This document shows positions 19,036-27,336 of a DNA stretch of 64,000 bases, one piece after another. The notes below the pieces were generated by a model. That model saw only the letters and a list, made by a program, of their open reading frames with translations. It was not told the origin of the DNA and made no database searches. Position numbers and translations under genes: made by a program. This DNA comes from an uncultured Elusimicrobiales bacterium (GTDB lineage: Bacteria > Elusimicrobiota > Elusimicrobia > Elusimicrobiales > Elusimicrobiaceae): assembly GCA_944324675.1 (NCBI GenBank), contig CALUXE010000005.1:35743-99742 (forward strand), given 5' to 3'. Within the stretch, counting starts at the first letter, position 1, and every line of letters starts with the position of its first letter.

Positions 19036-20283
19036 ATGATGTATAAAAAAATAATATCAATAACGATTTCTCTGGCCCTATTAGGTTCAATGCCGTTAAA
19101 CGCTCAGCTTAGCTCCGCTAAAAAAGAGTCCGACGCCTATAAACCATCGGGAGGCTATCGTTTTGCCCCATTTAATTTAGAGTGGAATGTTCCTTCTTTT
19201 ACGAAATCGGGAAATATTTCCGAAAATTCATCCCCAAAGGCAAAAAACGCTATGGATTTTTTAAACGGGAAGTTAAATTATTTTGAAGCTTGGTCCTTAT
19301 ATAAAACATCCAATCCGAACGCCACCCTGGCGGACTTCCACAATGAGTATTACATTAAACCGGCTTGGGGTAAATATCAAGAAGCCAAAAAAAACTATCT
19401 TAAAAGCGAATACGCCGATTATACCCCTTACGAAATAATGACCAGGATGCAAATAGAAACTAGAGCCATATCGGAGCTGTTAAAAAACAATCCGCGTTAC
19501 AAGAAGGAGCTAAAAAAAGAGAACGCTAGACAATACGGCTCCGCCTGTCTGCAAGGAATAGTATTGGCCTTATTTTCGGTGCTGGCGGTATACACGGCAG
19601 GCACGGCGCTCGGCCCCGAAAGCGCGATGGTGGCCTCTTGGTTCGGTTCTTCCGCTGCCATAGCTTCCATGACAGCGGCTTCCGCAAGCATATTTAAAGG
19701 TTTAGGAGCCGTAGTTATGCTTGAGATAATGATATCGTTAGGCTTGAATATAGTTGACAATCTCTATGAAGATCTTACTCAACGCCTGCTAAGATACAAT
19801 TATGTGACAAACAACAAATACGCCCAAGATTTAGCCGAAAGCGCGTCAAAAGGAAGTGTAGCCGGAATTTTAAATAACACCTGCGAAACTCCCCAGATGC
19901 CGAATATTACCCCCAATACCCCCTGGCTTGATACTATCGCCCAAGAGAACGCCATCATTTTGCTGCACGGTCTTATAGTCATAAGAAACGAATTGCAATA
20001 TTCCGTTGATCCCATCAAATATGATATGGCAATGTTAGACATAATCAATCTTTTCAGCGGTGTTCAACAAGTGGAATTTGACGAGAATGTCTTTACCAGG
20101 CCGATTATTGATGAAAACGGTAAACACTATCAAAACAACAGCAATATCGTTGACATCGGAACGGGCACCCTTATAAGAAGAACGCCCGAACTTTTGGAAG
20201 CCTTGAAAGCCATACAAAATATGGACCTCCAAACCGACAGCATCCAGCTTAAGCACCCCAGAGCGATAAGCGGAATAATTTAG
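19036..20283 (+). CDS. Unknown exported protein with a long central hydrophobic hairpin
   Basis: Not recognised. GGAGG at 19026-19030 sets the start at ATG 19036 (or 19039), giving a signal peptide MYKKIISITISLALLGSMPL ... NAQ. The soluble first part (about 30-165) contains FAPFNLEWNVPSF. Residues 170-245 form an unusually long hydrophobic block rich in Ala, Gly and Ser (VLALFSVLAVYTAGTALGPE, then about 20 more residues, then GLGAVVMLEIMISLGLNIV). This resembles the buried hydrophobic hairpin of pore-forming proteins. A soluble C-terminal domain of 170 residues follows. It is paired with the preceding unknown gene and ends at a strong terminator. Confidence 0.75.
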   Translation: MMYKKIISITISLALLGSMPLNAQLSSAKKESDAYKPSGGYRFAPFNLEWNVPSFTKSGNISENSSPKAKNAMDFLNGKLNYFEAWSLYKTSNPNATLADFHNEYYIKPAWGKYQEAKKNYLKSEYADYTPYEIMTRMQIETRAISELLKNNPRYKKELKKENARQYGSACLQGIVLALFSVLAVYTAGTALGPESAMVASWFGSSAAIASMTAASASIFKGLGAVVMLEIMISLGLNIVDNLYEDLTQRLLRYNYVTNNKYAQDLAESASKGSVAGILNNTCETPQMPNITPNTPWLDTIAQENAIILLHGLIVIRNELQYSVDPIKYDMAMLDIINLFSGVQQVEFDENVFTRPIIDENGKHYQNNSNIVDIGTGTLIRRTPELLEALKAIQNMDLQTDSIQLKHPRAISGII

Positions 20284-20308
20284 CCCAATAAATAAGGCTG
20301 TATATTTA

Positions 20309-20341
20309 CAAAATACCCCCGATTGTTCGGGGGTATTTTTT
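20309..20341 (+). terminator. Rho-independent terminator after the two unknown exported proteins
   Basis: The stem aaaatacccccg / cgggggtatttt with a 7-nt loop (attgtt region) and a following T run, 26 bp after the stop at 20283. Confidence 0.9.
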
Positions 20342-20417
20342 ATTTTGCTTAAAAATTTGGAAGTCCTTAAATATTTTGTTGTATTCTATTGAAAATATTA
20401 CTTGGAAGTATAGAAAA

Positions 20418-20954
20418 TCATTTCCTCATATCTTTTTCGAAACGGAAATAAACGTCAGTACCGATTTCCGGTTCATTTGATTGATTTCTTCTACTAAGAT
20501 TTTTATCTTTATGTTTTTCGTTAAAAAACTCCACTATTCGAAAGCCGCACTTATTAATGTAAAAATGTATGTTTCTTTGCTCAAAATACGGGGTTATGGT
20601 TTCCCAAAGGATAGTATCCGGATATTTGGCTTCTATAGCCCGCCAAGCGGCAAAGCCAAGGCCGCGGCTGTGATTTTTGGGGGAAATAAAAAACAATTCC
20701 AAACAATTGCGATTTGTCTTTTTATTTATTCGGAGCAGCGCTCCGCCGATTTCTATTCCGTCTAAAAAAATATAATATGTTTCCGCGCCTTCGGAATTAA
20801 ATGAAAGCTCTATATCCTTCATAGAGGGGACAGGCTCCTTTATTCCGAACTTCTCCTCAACGGCGGGGGAAAAGGCTTCTTGCAGTTTTTTCGCGAAAAG
20901 GGGCAAATCCTCGGCTTTAACTTTTTCAAATGATATATTCGTATTTTCGGACAT
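20418..20954 (-). CDS. GNAT-family N-acetyltransferase
   Basis: A 178-residue GNAT fold protein. The acetyl-CoA binding motif A region reads LELFFISPKNHSRGLGFAAW (R/Q-x-x-G-x-G/A type), followed by AIEAKYPDTILWETITPYFE and a typical C-terminal FYINKCGFRIVEFF. AAGGAA eight bases before ATG 20954 supports the start. It is a single gene between oppositely oriented units; the substrate is unknown. Confidence 0.87.
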   Translation of the reverse strand: MSENTNISFEKVKAEDLPLFAKKLQEAFSPAVEEKFGIKEPVPSMKDIELSFNSEGAETYYIFLDGIEIGGALLRINKKTNRNCLELFFISPKNHSRGLGFAAWRAIEAKYPDTILWETITPYFEQRNIHFYINKCGFRIVEFFNEKHKDKNLSRRNQSNEPEIGTDVYFRFEKDMRK

Positions 20955-21113
20955 TTCTCGCTTTCCTTAAAAAATTCTTATAGATAATTTCAACTTTTTA
21001 CAGTATAAAGGCTATTAGGATTTTACTTTATTTAGGAAAGACTTCAAATGATATTTTATATTATAAAAAAGAAACAATTCAAATACGGGAAAAATCTTTT
21101 AATCATAAGATAA

Positions 21114-21139
21114 AAAAGCCCTCCTTGCGGAGGGCTTTT
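21114..21139 (-). terminator. Terminator of the outer-membrane barrel operon (minus strand)
   Basis: An 11-bp perfect stem aaaagccctcc / ggagggctttt with a TTGC loop; the minus-strand T run is 21112-21117. It lies 16 bp after the barrel stop at 21155. Confidence 0.92.
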
Positions 21140-21154
21140 CTTCTAACTGAAAGA

Positions 21155-22282
21155 TTAGAATAAGGCTTTTACGAAAACGCCGCCTTTATTGCTGGCATAA
21201 TCGTTGCCGTTGGTGTTGGAATCTCTGTTCCTGAACTGATACCATACACCGGCGGAAAGCCACTCTTGGAACTGATATCCCAATTCCGGGCGAACGGTGA
21301 AGAGGTCGTCGCTTCTCTTTACTCCGTCGTTATTGGCGCGGTCATAAGCCATATTTTCATAGGCTAAGGTCAAACCGGCGGTAAGTTTGTCGGAGAGTTT
21401 GTGAGAACCGTACAAAGCCACCAAAGTATCGGTGAAGTATCTGTTATTTTCATAGACGGATTCTTCAAACCTTCTCTCGCCGGATAAGCGGATGGTGTTC
21501 CTTTCGGTCGGGTTCCAATCCAAAGCTACATAGTAACCCACGAGGTCTTCATAGCTGCTGTAACCGGGCATATCGTGGCTGTAGTCGCGCATTACATAGT
21601 TTACTTTAGCCGTACCTAAAACTTTCGGGGCGATTTTACCCTCAATACCCAAAGCGATGGTGTTCCCGTCGGAATCGTTATTGGTATTGTCTTTATAGGC
21701 AATATTCGTATAAACGTATTCCACGAAAGCGCTGGTCTTGGCGGAAATATTGTAGAAAGCCTGTACACCGGCGTTTACGCGGTTGCGGGTCAAATCATAT
21801 TTCCAAGGATTATCTATATAGTAATCATAGGAATCGTTAGCCACAACGCCGAAGCCGAACTTTTTATCGGTTGAAGTTCTGGCGGAGAGATAAACATTGT
21901 TGTTTAACCTTTTAGCTCTCTCGGTAAGCTCGGAGTTTGCCTGGTCAGAGGTATAAAGGAAAGTATCCCCGATTTTAAGGATGTCATTCTTTACATTGAC
22001 GTCGGCATAAGCGTTCCAGAAACCATTTTTACCATTATCTTCGGTATAAGCGTTATAACCGCCTACGGCAGTAGCGCTTAAATCCAAGCCGCTGCCGGCG
22101 ATAGGATTGTTATAAGCCACACCGGCTTGGGTAGAGCTTATAAAAGAATCCTTTTCATTACCGTCCGTGAGGTAAATATTGTCGTCATAGCTGAGGTCTT
22201 CGGATACGAGGAATTTTACGTCGCCCGCAAAAGCCGAATTAACGACCAACAAAGATACTGCCAATAATAATAACTTTTTCAT
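21155..22282 (-). CDS. Outer-membrane beta-barrel protein (putative beta-barrel porin 2 type)
   Basis: Signal peptide MKKLLLLAVSLLVVNSAFAG, then a 355-residue mature protein made almost entirely of alternating hydrophobic/polar strands. It ends GGVFVKALF, with the terminal Phe and alternating pattern recognised by the BAM machinery. Strand-like stretches such as KVLGTAKVNYVMRDY and NTIRLSGERRFEESVYENNR are typical of the BBP2/DUF560-like families that accompany exopolysaccharide or secretion genes. It follows a small exported protein 25 bp upstream and ends in a strong terminator. The cargo is unknown. Confidence 0.8.
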   Translation of the reverse strand: MKKLLLLAVSLLVVNSAFAGDVKFLVSEDLSYDDNIYLTDGNEKDSFISSTQAGVAYNNPIAGSGLDLSATAVGGYNAYTEDNGKNGFWNAYADVNVKNDILKIGDTFLYTSDQANSELTERAKRLNNNVYLSARTSTDKKFGFGVVANDSYDYYIDNPWKYDLTRNRVNAGVQAFYNISAKTSAFVEYVYTNIAYKDNTNNDSDGNTIALGIEGKIAPKVLGTAKVNYVMRDYSHDMPGYSSYEDLVGYYVALDWNPTERNTIRLSGERRFEESVYENNRYFTDTLVALYGSHKLSDKLTAGLTLAYENMAYDRANNDGVKRSDDLFTVRPELGYQFQEWLSAGVWYQFRNRDSNTNGNDYASNKGGVFVKALF

Positions 22283-22307
22283 AATATTTCTGCAAAGTCT
22301 CCTATAA

Positions 22308-22841
22308 TTAGCGCGGGGCGGAAGGGCTTAAGGTCTCTTCCACATTCTGCGCGGCCTGCTGACTAGCGGCGCTTTCCGTGCTGGGCAATACGAAAGCGGG
22401 AACGTTTACCGCAGGCTCCGCTTTAGCGGCGGCTACAGCTTGGGCTGTGCTTTGCCCGGGCCTTAAAGAATAGGTTTGGCCATTGGCGTTGGTTACCGTC
22501 ACGTTATTGCCTTCTCTTACGGTTATAACCTTTGTAGAGGGATTGATTGAAAGAGCTGTCCTACCGTTGCTGTTTACAGTTTCCCCGTCAATTTTTACCC
22601 CATTAAGATCAGAACCTGAAACTATGATATTGCCCTGAACATCTCTAGTCACCGTAGCTTTTACGCCTTTGGGTATGGTTATAATTATGTCATTATACTC
22701 TACCCAAGTTTCTTTTTGGCCGTCGGTGGTTATAGACGTTTCGGGCTCGGTCGCTTTCTCGGCCGCGGCATTTGTCTTCTGAGCGGAGGCAAATGTTACG
22801 AGCATCAAGAAAGCAAACATTAATGCAGTTATTTTTCTCAT
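22308..22841 (-). CDS. Small exported protein upstream of the barrel, FecR-like beta domain
   Basis: 177 residues with a signal peptide (MRKITALMFAFLMLVTFASA|Q). The mature part is a beta-rich domain (IIITIPKGVKATVTRDVQGN, ALSINPSTKVITVREGNNV) reminiscent of FecR-type periplasmic domains, followed by a low-complexity Ala/Glu/Ser/Pro tail (STAQAVAAAKAEPAVNVPAF). AGGAG ten bases before ATG supports the start. It is encoded just before the outer-membrane barrel and probably works with it in the periplasm; no specific function can be read. Confidence 0.65.
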   Translation of the reverse strand: MRKITALMFAFLMLVTFASAQKTNAAAEKATEPETSITTDGQKETWVEYNDIIITIPKGVKATVTRDVQGNIIVSGSDLNGVKIDGETVNSNGRTALSINPSTKVITVREGNNVTVTNANGQTYSLRPGQSTAQAVAAAKAEPAVNVPAFVLPSTESAASQQAAQNVEETLSPSAPR

Positions 22842-22955
22842 TTACTTTATACTCCTGTTTGTTTTGTAATACAGATTGTCCTAACTATATAGATTTTACT
22901 ATATTTGCAAGATATTTTCACAAGTAATATTTTTTGCTTTATTTTCTTTTAAGAA

Positions 22956-22964
22956 ATTATACCA
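22956..22964 (-). promoter_or_regulatory. Extended -10 promoter for the exported protein / barrel operon
   Basis: TGGTATAAT on the minus strand, in the wider context AAAATGGTATAAT that is identical to the arms at 13764-13801. It predicts a leader of about 110 nt before ATG 22841. No clear -35. Confidence 0.55.
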
Positions 22965-23104
22965 TTTTCTATTATATTTAATATCCTACAAGATTTTAGC
23001 TCCAATTTAAATCAAATAGGATATAACCTTATCCGCACTCCGCTGATAAACGGCGAAACTCCCCTTTAAATTCCAAAGAGAGGCGTCAACTTCCGCCGTC
23101 AAAT

Positions 23105-23113
23105 TGGTATTAT
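23105..23113 (+). promoter_or_regulatory. Extended -10 (TGGTATTAT) 6 bp before the ybaK start
   Basis: An extended -10 so close to ATG 23120 that the transcript would be leaderless or nearly so; no Shine-Dalgarno sequence precedes the gene, which fits. Confidence 0.5.
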
Positions 23114-23119
23114 ATTAAT

Positions 23120-23587
23120 ATGTATGCAGAGAATATAGACAGGGTAAAAAAGCAATTAAGGGCGCATAATTTAGAGAATAGATATATAGAATTGCCCGCC
23201 TCCACCGCTACGGTGGCTTTAGCCGCCCAAGCCATAGGCTGCGAAGAGGGCCTAATAGCAAAAACCCTTTCCTTCAACACCAAAAACGGCCCGATAGTTA
23301 TAGTGGCAATGGGTACGGCGCGCATTGACAATAAAAAATTTAAGGAATATTTTAAGGAGAAAGCCTCTTTTCTGAAGGGGGAGGAAGTACAAAACCTTAT
23401 CGGCCACCCGATAGGAGGGGTATGTCCGTTTGGTCTAAAAGAAGGGGTAAAAATATACTTGGACGAATCTTTAAAGAAATACGACTATACATATCCCGCG
23501 GCGGGCGCGGCCAATAACGCGGTAAAACTTACGATAGAAGAACTGCAGGATATCACGCACGGCGTTTGGATAGACGTCTGCAAATAG
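23120..23587 (+). CDS. ybaK: Cys-tRNA(Pro)/prolyl-tRNA deacylase-like protein, YbaK/EbsC family
   Basis: A stand-alone editing-domain protein of 155 residues. Recognisable pieces are LPASTATVALAAQAIGCEEG and IAKTLSFNTKNGPIVIVAMG, with the invariant Lys of the family (IAKT), then IGHPIGGVCPFGLKEGVKIY, which carries the GxxxGGVxPFG signature, and the C-terminal YPAAGAANNAVKLTIEEL. Members hydrolyse mischarged tRNAs, usually Cys- or Ala-tRNA(Pro), in the cytoplasm. It is a monocistronic gene convergent with the antiporter gene, separated by a bidirectional-looking terminator. Confidence 0.93.
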   Translation: MYAENIDRVKKQLRAHNLENRYIELPASTATVALAAQAIGCEEGLIAKTLSFNTKNGPIVIVAMGTARIDNKKFKEYFKEKASFLKGEEVQNLIGHPIGGVCPFGLKEGVKIYLDESLKKYDYTYPAAGAANNAVKLTIEELQDITHGVWIDVCK

Positions 23588-23600
23588 ATTTTTGCTAACA

Positions 23601-23639
23601 AAAAATCCCCGCGCGATGACTGACGCACGGGGTTTTTTT
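23601..23639. terminator. Terminator between convergent ybaK and antiporter genes
   Basis: aaaaatccccgcgc / gcacggggttttttt with one or two mismatches and a 10-nt loop, A-run on the left and T-run on the right, so it can serve both strands. Confidence 0.75.
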
Positions 23640-23654
23640 GATGCGGGAAGAGGC

Positions 23655-25127
23655 TTATAGGGAAATAAGCCCTCTGGCAAAAGCGTATATAGCCCCCAAA
23701 GCCACCAATACCATAAGTATGAGTACAACCTTCTCTCCTTCTGCGAAGATTGGCAAACCGTCTTTACTTTGTTTCCTCGCCCAAATAAACACGGGCACGC
23801 CCAACACCAGGAAGATAAAGGCCATAAACAGATATTTAAGACCCGCGGCGTAAACCAGCCACAGGCCATAGGCCGTACCCAAGATGCCGGTAATCAAGGC
23901 GAAGAATCTGCCTTTGGAAGCAACCTTTTGATATTCTCCGTCTTCGGTAAGTTTCCAAAGATACAAAGTGCTGAATATATAGGCGGGCAATACCATAACG
24001 CCTGTTATGCTCAGCATGGTATTCCAAGCGTTATTGGAGAAATATACCATAAGTATCGCAAGCTGCATAATGGCGCTGGTAACCCAAAGCGAAACGCTGG
24101 GCGCGCCGTTTTTATTTTCTATGGCGAACTGTTTTGGGAATGTCCCGTTCTGCGCCGCGGCGAAAGGCATTTCGGCGGCTATCATAGTCCAAGCGAGCCA
24201 GCTTGAAAGGACGGCTATCAAAAGGCCGATATTCATAATCCAAGCGCCGCTCTTGCCGATAACCTGTTCCAATATCCCCGCCGTTGAGGGATTAGGTACG
24301 GCCGCTATCTGCTCCTGCGTAAGGAAGCCGAAAGGAAGCAAAGAAAGAAGGATATAAATCACCAAACAGCCCACAAAGCCCAAAAAGGTGGCCTTGCTTA
24401 CAGCGCTTTGGCTGCGCGCGCGGCTGGAAAGAACTACCGCGCCCTCAATACCGATAAAAGCCCAAAGCGTCACGAGCATCGTGCTCTTTAGCTGAGCGCC
24501 CAATCCGCCCAGAGATTTCCCGCTTTCCGCCATTTTGCCCCAGAAGTTAAAATCGAATTTATCCATATGAAAAGCAAATAGAAGCACTATAATAAAGAAA
24601 GCCAGCGGCACGAGTTTGCCTATAGTGCCCACCACATTCAGTATAGCCGCTTGGCGCACTCCGCGCAGTACGACGAAGTTAAACACCCAAATAAGCAAAG
24701 AGCCGCAGATAATGGAAAGCAGATTGTTTCCGCCCGCGAAATGAGGGGGGAAGAAATAATTTAAAGCGTCCATCGTTATTACTGCATAACCTACATTGCC
24801 GAATATTTGCGACAGCCAATAAGCCCAGCTTATCGAAAACCCGGCAAAAGGGCCGAAGCCGTCCCTGGCGTACATATATATACCCGCCGTCAGATCGGGC
24901 TTGACTCTGGACAATACGCTGAAAGTATTGGCTACGAAATACATGCCTATGCCCGTAATAACCCAAGCCAGCAGCACCGCGCCCGCCGCGGCGCCCGCCG
25001 CCATATTCTGCGGCAGGGAGAATATCCCACCGCCTATCATAGAGCTGATGACCACGCTGGCCAAACCTATGACGCCCAGTTTTGCGGCGGCGCCTGCGGC
25101 TTGGCCGTTGTTATTTTTATCCGACAT
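23655..25127 (-). CDS. aaxC: Arginine:agmatine antiporter-like APC transporter (AaxC type)
   Basis: A 490-residue APC-superfamily transporter with about 12 transmembrane helices. TM1 carries the unwound substrate motif MIGGGIFSLPQN, and VKPDLTAGIYMYARDGFGPF follows. Length is close to chlamydial AaxC (about 480) and the basic amino acid/polyamine antiporter group. GGGGG seven bases before ATG 25127 sets the start. The context decides substrate: it is third in a minus-strand operon after an OprB-like porin and a pyruvoyl arginine decarboxylase, the chlamydial aaxABC order. Expected role: exchange external arginine for internal agmatine. By sequence alone, arginine/ornithine or lysine exchange is also possible. 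Confidence 0.82.
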   Translation of the reverse strand: MSDKNNNGQAAGAAAKLGVIGLASVVISSMIGGGIFSLPQNMAAGAAAGAVLLAWVITGIGMYFVANTFSVLSRVKPDLTAGIYMYARDGFGPFAGFSISWAYWLSQIFGNVGYAVITMDALNYFFPPHFAGGNNLLSIICGSLLIWVFNFVVLRGVRQAAILNVVGTIGKLVPLAFFIIVLLFAFHMDKFDFNFWGKMAESGKSLGGLGAQLKSTMLVTLWAFIGIEGAVVLSSRARSQSAVSKATFLGFVGCLVIYILLSLLPFGFLTQEQIAAVPNPSTAGILEQVIGKSGAWIMNIGLLIAVLSSWLAWTMIAAEMPFAAAQNGTFPKQFAIENKNGAPSVSLWVTSAIMQLAILMVYFSNNAWNTMLSITGVMVLPAYIFSTLYLWKLTEDGEYQKVASKGRFFALITGILGTAYGLWLVYAAGLKYLFMAFIFLVLGVPVFIWARKQSKDGLPIFAEGEKVVLILMVLVALGAIYAFARGLISL

Positions 25128-25157
25128 TTTATTACCCCCGAAGAAATTTTAAAATCA

Positions 25158-25188
25158 GCCGCGCGGAAGAAAAATTCTCCCGCGCGGC
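25158..25188 (-). promoter_or_regulatory. Intercistronic GC-rich stem-loop between decarboxylase and antiporter genes
   Basis: GCCGCGCGG (25158-25166) and CCGCGCGGC (25180-25188) pair perfectly, extended inward by AGAA/TTCT. It fills most of the 71-bp gap, ahead of the antiporter ribosome site. It could be a partial terminator, an mRNA stabiliser or a processing site setting the ratio of the two products. Confidence 0.65.
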
Positions 25189-25198
25189 ATTATAAGGT

Positions 25199-25792
25199 TT
25201 ACTTTTTTATTTTAACGGCAGGGGCGTTCTTAAAGTTAAGGAAGCCCAAGCAGGTCAAACAGTAAGCGAAAGGCTGAGTTATATTGATGTAATTGTGATA
25301 GATTTGGAATTCGCTGTGTTTTTCCACTCCGCGCAGTTCAAGTTCGTGGTTTAACGACTTGTTAAGCCACATTCTTGCGTGGCCTTGCGCTATTTCGTCG
25401 TCTATTGGCGTATCAAAATACTCTACATATTCCGCCGCCCAGCCGCCGATGAGTTTGCCGTTCTTCCTGCCCCAGCATATCCCCACGCCCGTGGCGATGG
25501 CTTTATGCTCGGTAATATTCGCGCCGTTGCCGGCTATGATAACTTCCAATACCGCTCCGTGTTTGAAACTGTCGGCCACCATATCCACAGGCACGATGTT
25601 TTCATACAATTCCGGCGGAAGCACGGAAGTGTAGGGAACGATGTTGAAATCCTGTATTTTGGCTTGCGTCAAAGCCGAGTCGTAGCAGAAAGTCTCAAAC
25701 GGCTGAGGCGGTATCCCGTCCGCCGCCTGACCCGCTCCGCCCGTGTGAAAGGCCAAAGTAGGATATCTTGTTCCGTATTCCTGATTTTCCAT
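25199..25792 (-). CDS. aaxB: Pyruvoyl-dependent arginine decarboxylase (AaxB/PdaD)
   Basis: A 197-residue proenzyme that cuts itself between T55 and S56 ([14 protein letters not shown]) to make a beta subunit and an alpha subunit with an N-terminal pyruvoyl group. It then decarboxylates arginine to agmatine, consuming a proton. Other family features are [35 protein letters not shown] and [20 protein letters not shown]. Chlamydial AaxB has Thr-Ser at the same site and a similar length (about 195). AAGGAG nine bases before ATG supports the start. The enzyme is cytoplasmic, between porin and antiporter genes. Confidence 0.92.
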   Translation of the reverse strand: MENQEYGTRYPTLAFHTGGAGQAADGIPPQPFETFCYDSALTQAKIQDFNIVPYTSVLPPELYENIVPVDMVADSFKHGAVLEVIIAGNGANITEHKAIATGVGICWGRKNGKLIGGWAAEYVEYFDTPIDDEIAQGHARMWLNKSLNHELELRGVEKHSEFQIYHNYINITQPFAYCLTCLGFLNFKNAPAVKIKK

Positions 25793-25856
25793 ATTGTGTT
25801 TCTCCTTTTACCCCAATTTTTACTGCACAAATCCAAAGGCGCAATTTTGAACCGCC

Positions 25857-27125
25857 TTAGAACATAAAGGTTGTTCTCAGCGAAGCTACGCTAACCCACT
25901 TTTGTTCGGAATTTAAACCCGCGCGCGGATAAAGCTGTATATCGGGCGTAAGAGTAAAGTATCTCGTTATTCCCCAAACCCATTGGGCTTCAAGGACCGT
26001 CTCCGCCGAGCGGACATAAGGCAGGGCCAAAGATTCTTCACTCAGTCGGTTATAAGCCGCGCCCAGCGTAATTACGTCCAACGGATTTCTTTCCAAAGGA
26101 TTTAGGAACGAAAAACCCAAAACATAGGATTGTTTTATCGAGGTTATATTATCGGTTGAGCCGTTCGCGCGCCCAAATATATTCCACTTTTTCCCAAGGT
26201 CACGCTCCGCGTTTAAGGACCAGCCCCAGCTGTAGCCTTCCTGCAGCGTTACCGACGGCTGATAATACGCCATCGCCGAATATTGGGCGGAATTATCCGC
26301 ATAACTTAAAGAAGCGAACGCCGTATATTCGCCGGAAAAGGCGTCCTTAAACCTTATTTGGCTGCCGCTGATATTTGTGGCGTCCTGATAGCCTGCGCTT
26401 AAAGTGATTTTCTCGTTCAGAGCGGCTTGCAGATAGGCACCCAAACTCGCAGTAGGATAGCTGGCGCTCGCGTTTTGCGCAAGGGCATAATTTATGAGAG
26501 CAGTCTGAGGGTTGGAATCATAAGTCGTCCCGTCAAAATTATAAAGAGGATATTGTCCTACCGTCAAACTAAGCCAGCTTAATTTACCGGGCATTGTATG
26601 GGTGTATGTCGCTTGGGAAAAAGTATCTCCGTCCGACAAGCCGTCGTTTATACCGGCAACGACATTAACTCTATTGTTTAATGTCGCCGCTTCTCTGCCC
26701 CAATAGCGCGTAAGACTGTAGTTAAAATCTATTTGGCCGGAACCCCAACGCTCGCTCTTAAACAAATTCCACGTGGCATAGGGATAATAAATAGCTTGTA
26801 TCGCAGTGTTCTTGCCACTTGGCGCGGCCCGCTGAGCCGTAAAAGATATATCAACGCCAAATTGCAGCCCCAACTTATTTTCTGCCCTATTCTTCAGCTC
26901 GGAATAAGAGGAAAGAAAATCCCCATACTCGCTTAGAGCTTTATTTTGGGATAAACGCCTCTCATGCCTGGAGGAAACTTTCTGTGAAGGTAAAAAGTCC
27001 GCCTCATATACAACCTCCTCAAAAATCACTCCGTCCGCTTCAGGTAAACTCTGCCCATGCAAAGCAGAGCCACAAAAAAATACTCCCGCGCATAACAACG
27101 CAATACTCTTTATTTGCTTTTTCAT
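25857..27125 (-). CDS. aaxA: OprB-family outer-membrane porin (AaxA-like), first gene of the aax operon
   Basis: A signal peptide (MKKQIKSIALLCAGVFFCGS) is followed by a short linker and a long barrel. OprB-type features include LGLQFGVDISFTAQRAA near the N-terminus, TVGQYPLYNFDGTTYD, FLNPLERNPLDVITLGAAYN, VLEAQWVWGITRYFTLTPDI and the terminal strand SLRTTFMF with final Phe. GGGGG eight bases upstream favours ATG 27125 over GTG 27131. The chlamydial AaxA (CT372) belongs to the same porin family and precedes aaxB, which supports a role in arginine passage across the outer membrane. Confidence 0.85.
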   Translation of the reverse strand: MKKQIKSIALLCAGVFFCGSALHGQSLPEADGVIFEEVVYEADFLPSQKVSSRHERRLSQNKALSEYGDFLSSYSELKNRAENKLGLQFGVDISFTAQRAAPSGKNTAIQAIYYPYATWNLFKSERWGSGQIDFNYSLTRYWGREAATLNNRVNVVAGINDGLSDGDTFSQATYTHTMPGKLSWLSLTVGQYPLYNFDGTTYDSNPQTALINYALAQNASASYPTASLGAYLQAALNEKITLSAGYQDATNISGSQIRFKDAFSGEYTAFASLSYADNSAQYSAMAYYQPSVTLQEGYSWGWSLNAERDLGKKWNIFGRANGSTDNITSIKQSYVLGFSFLNPLERNPLDVITLGAAYNRLSEESLALPYVRSAETVLEAQWVWGITRYFTLTPDIQLYPRAGLNSEQKWVSVASLRTTFMF

Positions 27126-27336
27126 TACCACTGCCCCCTGATATTCCCATAACTATTTTATATTATATTCTGTATTATAGCATTAAAATTGGAAAACAAT
27201 ACAACCGATTTTTATATTTTCCGCAAAAAAGGGGATTGGCAATAGAAAAACAAAAAATAATATAGCCTTTTTTATTTATGTATTATGGCGGTATATAATT
27301 GTGTATAATATAAAAAACACTTTGGAGGCATATTTT
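27126..27336. promoter_or_regulatory. Divergent promoter region, aax-like operon and rfb-type operon
   Basis: An AT-rich gap between divergent operons. For the plus operon, TTGGCA (27236-27241) with TAATAT (27258-27263) gives a 16-bp spacing, and a second possible -10 TATAAT lies at 27304-27309. GGAGG at 27324-27328 is the ribosome site of rfbF. Minus-strand elements are not clear. Confidence 0.45.
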
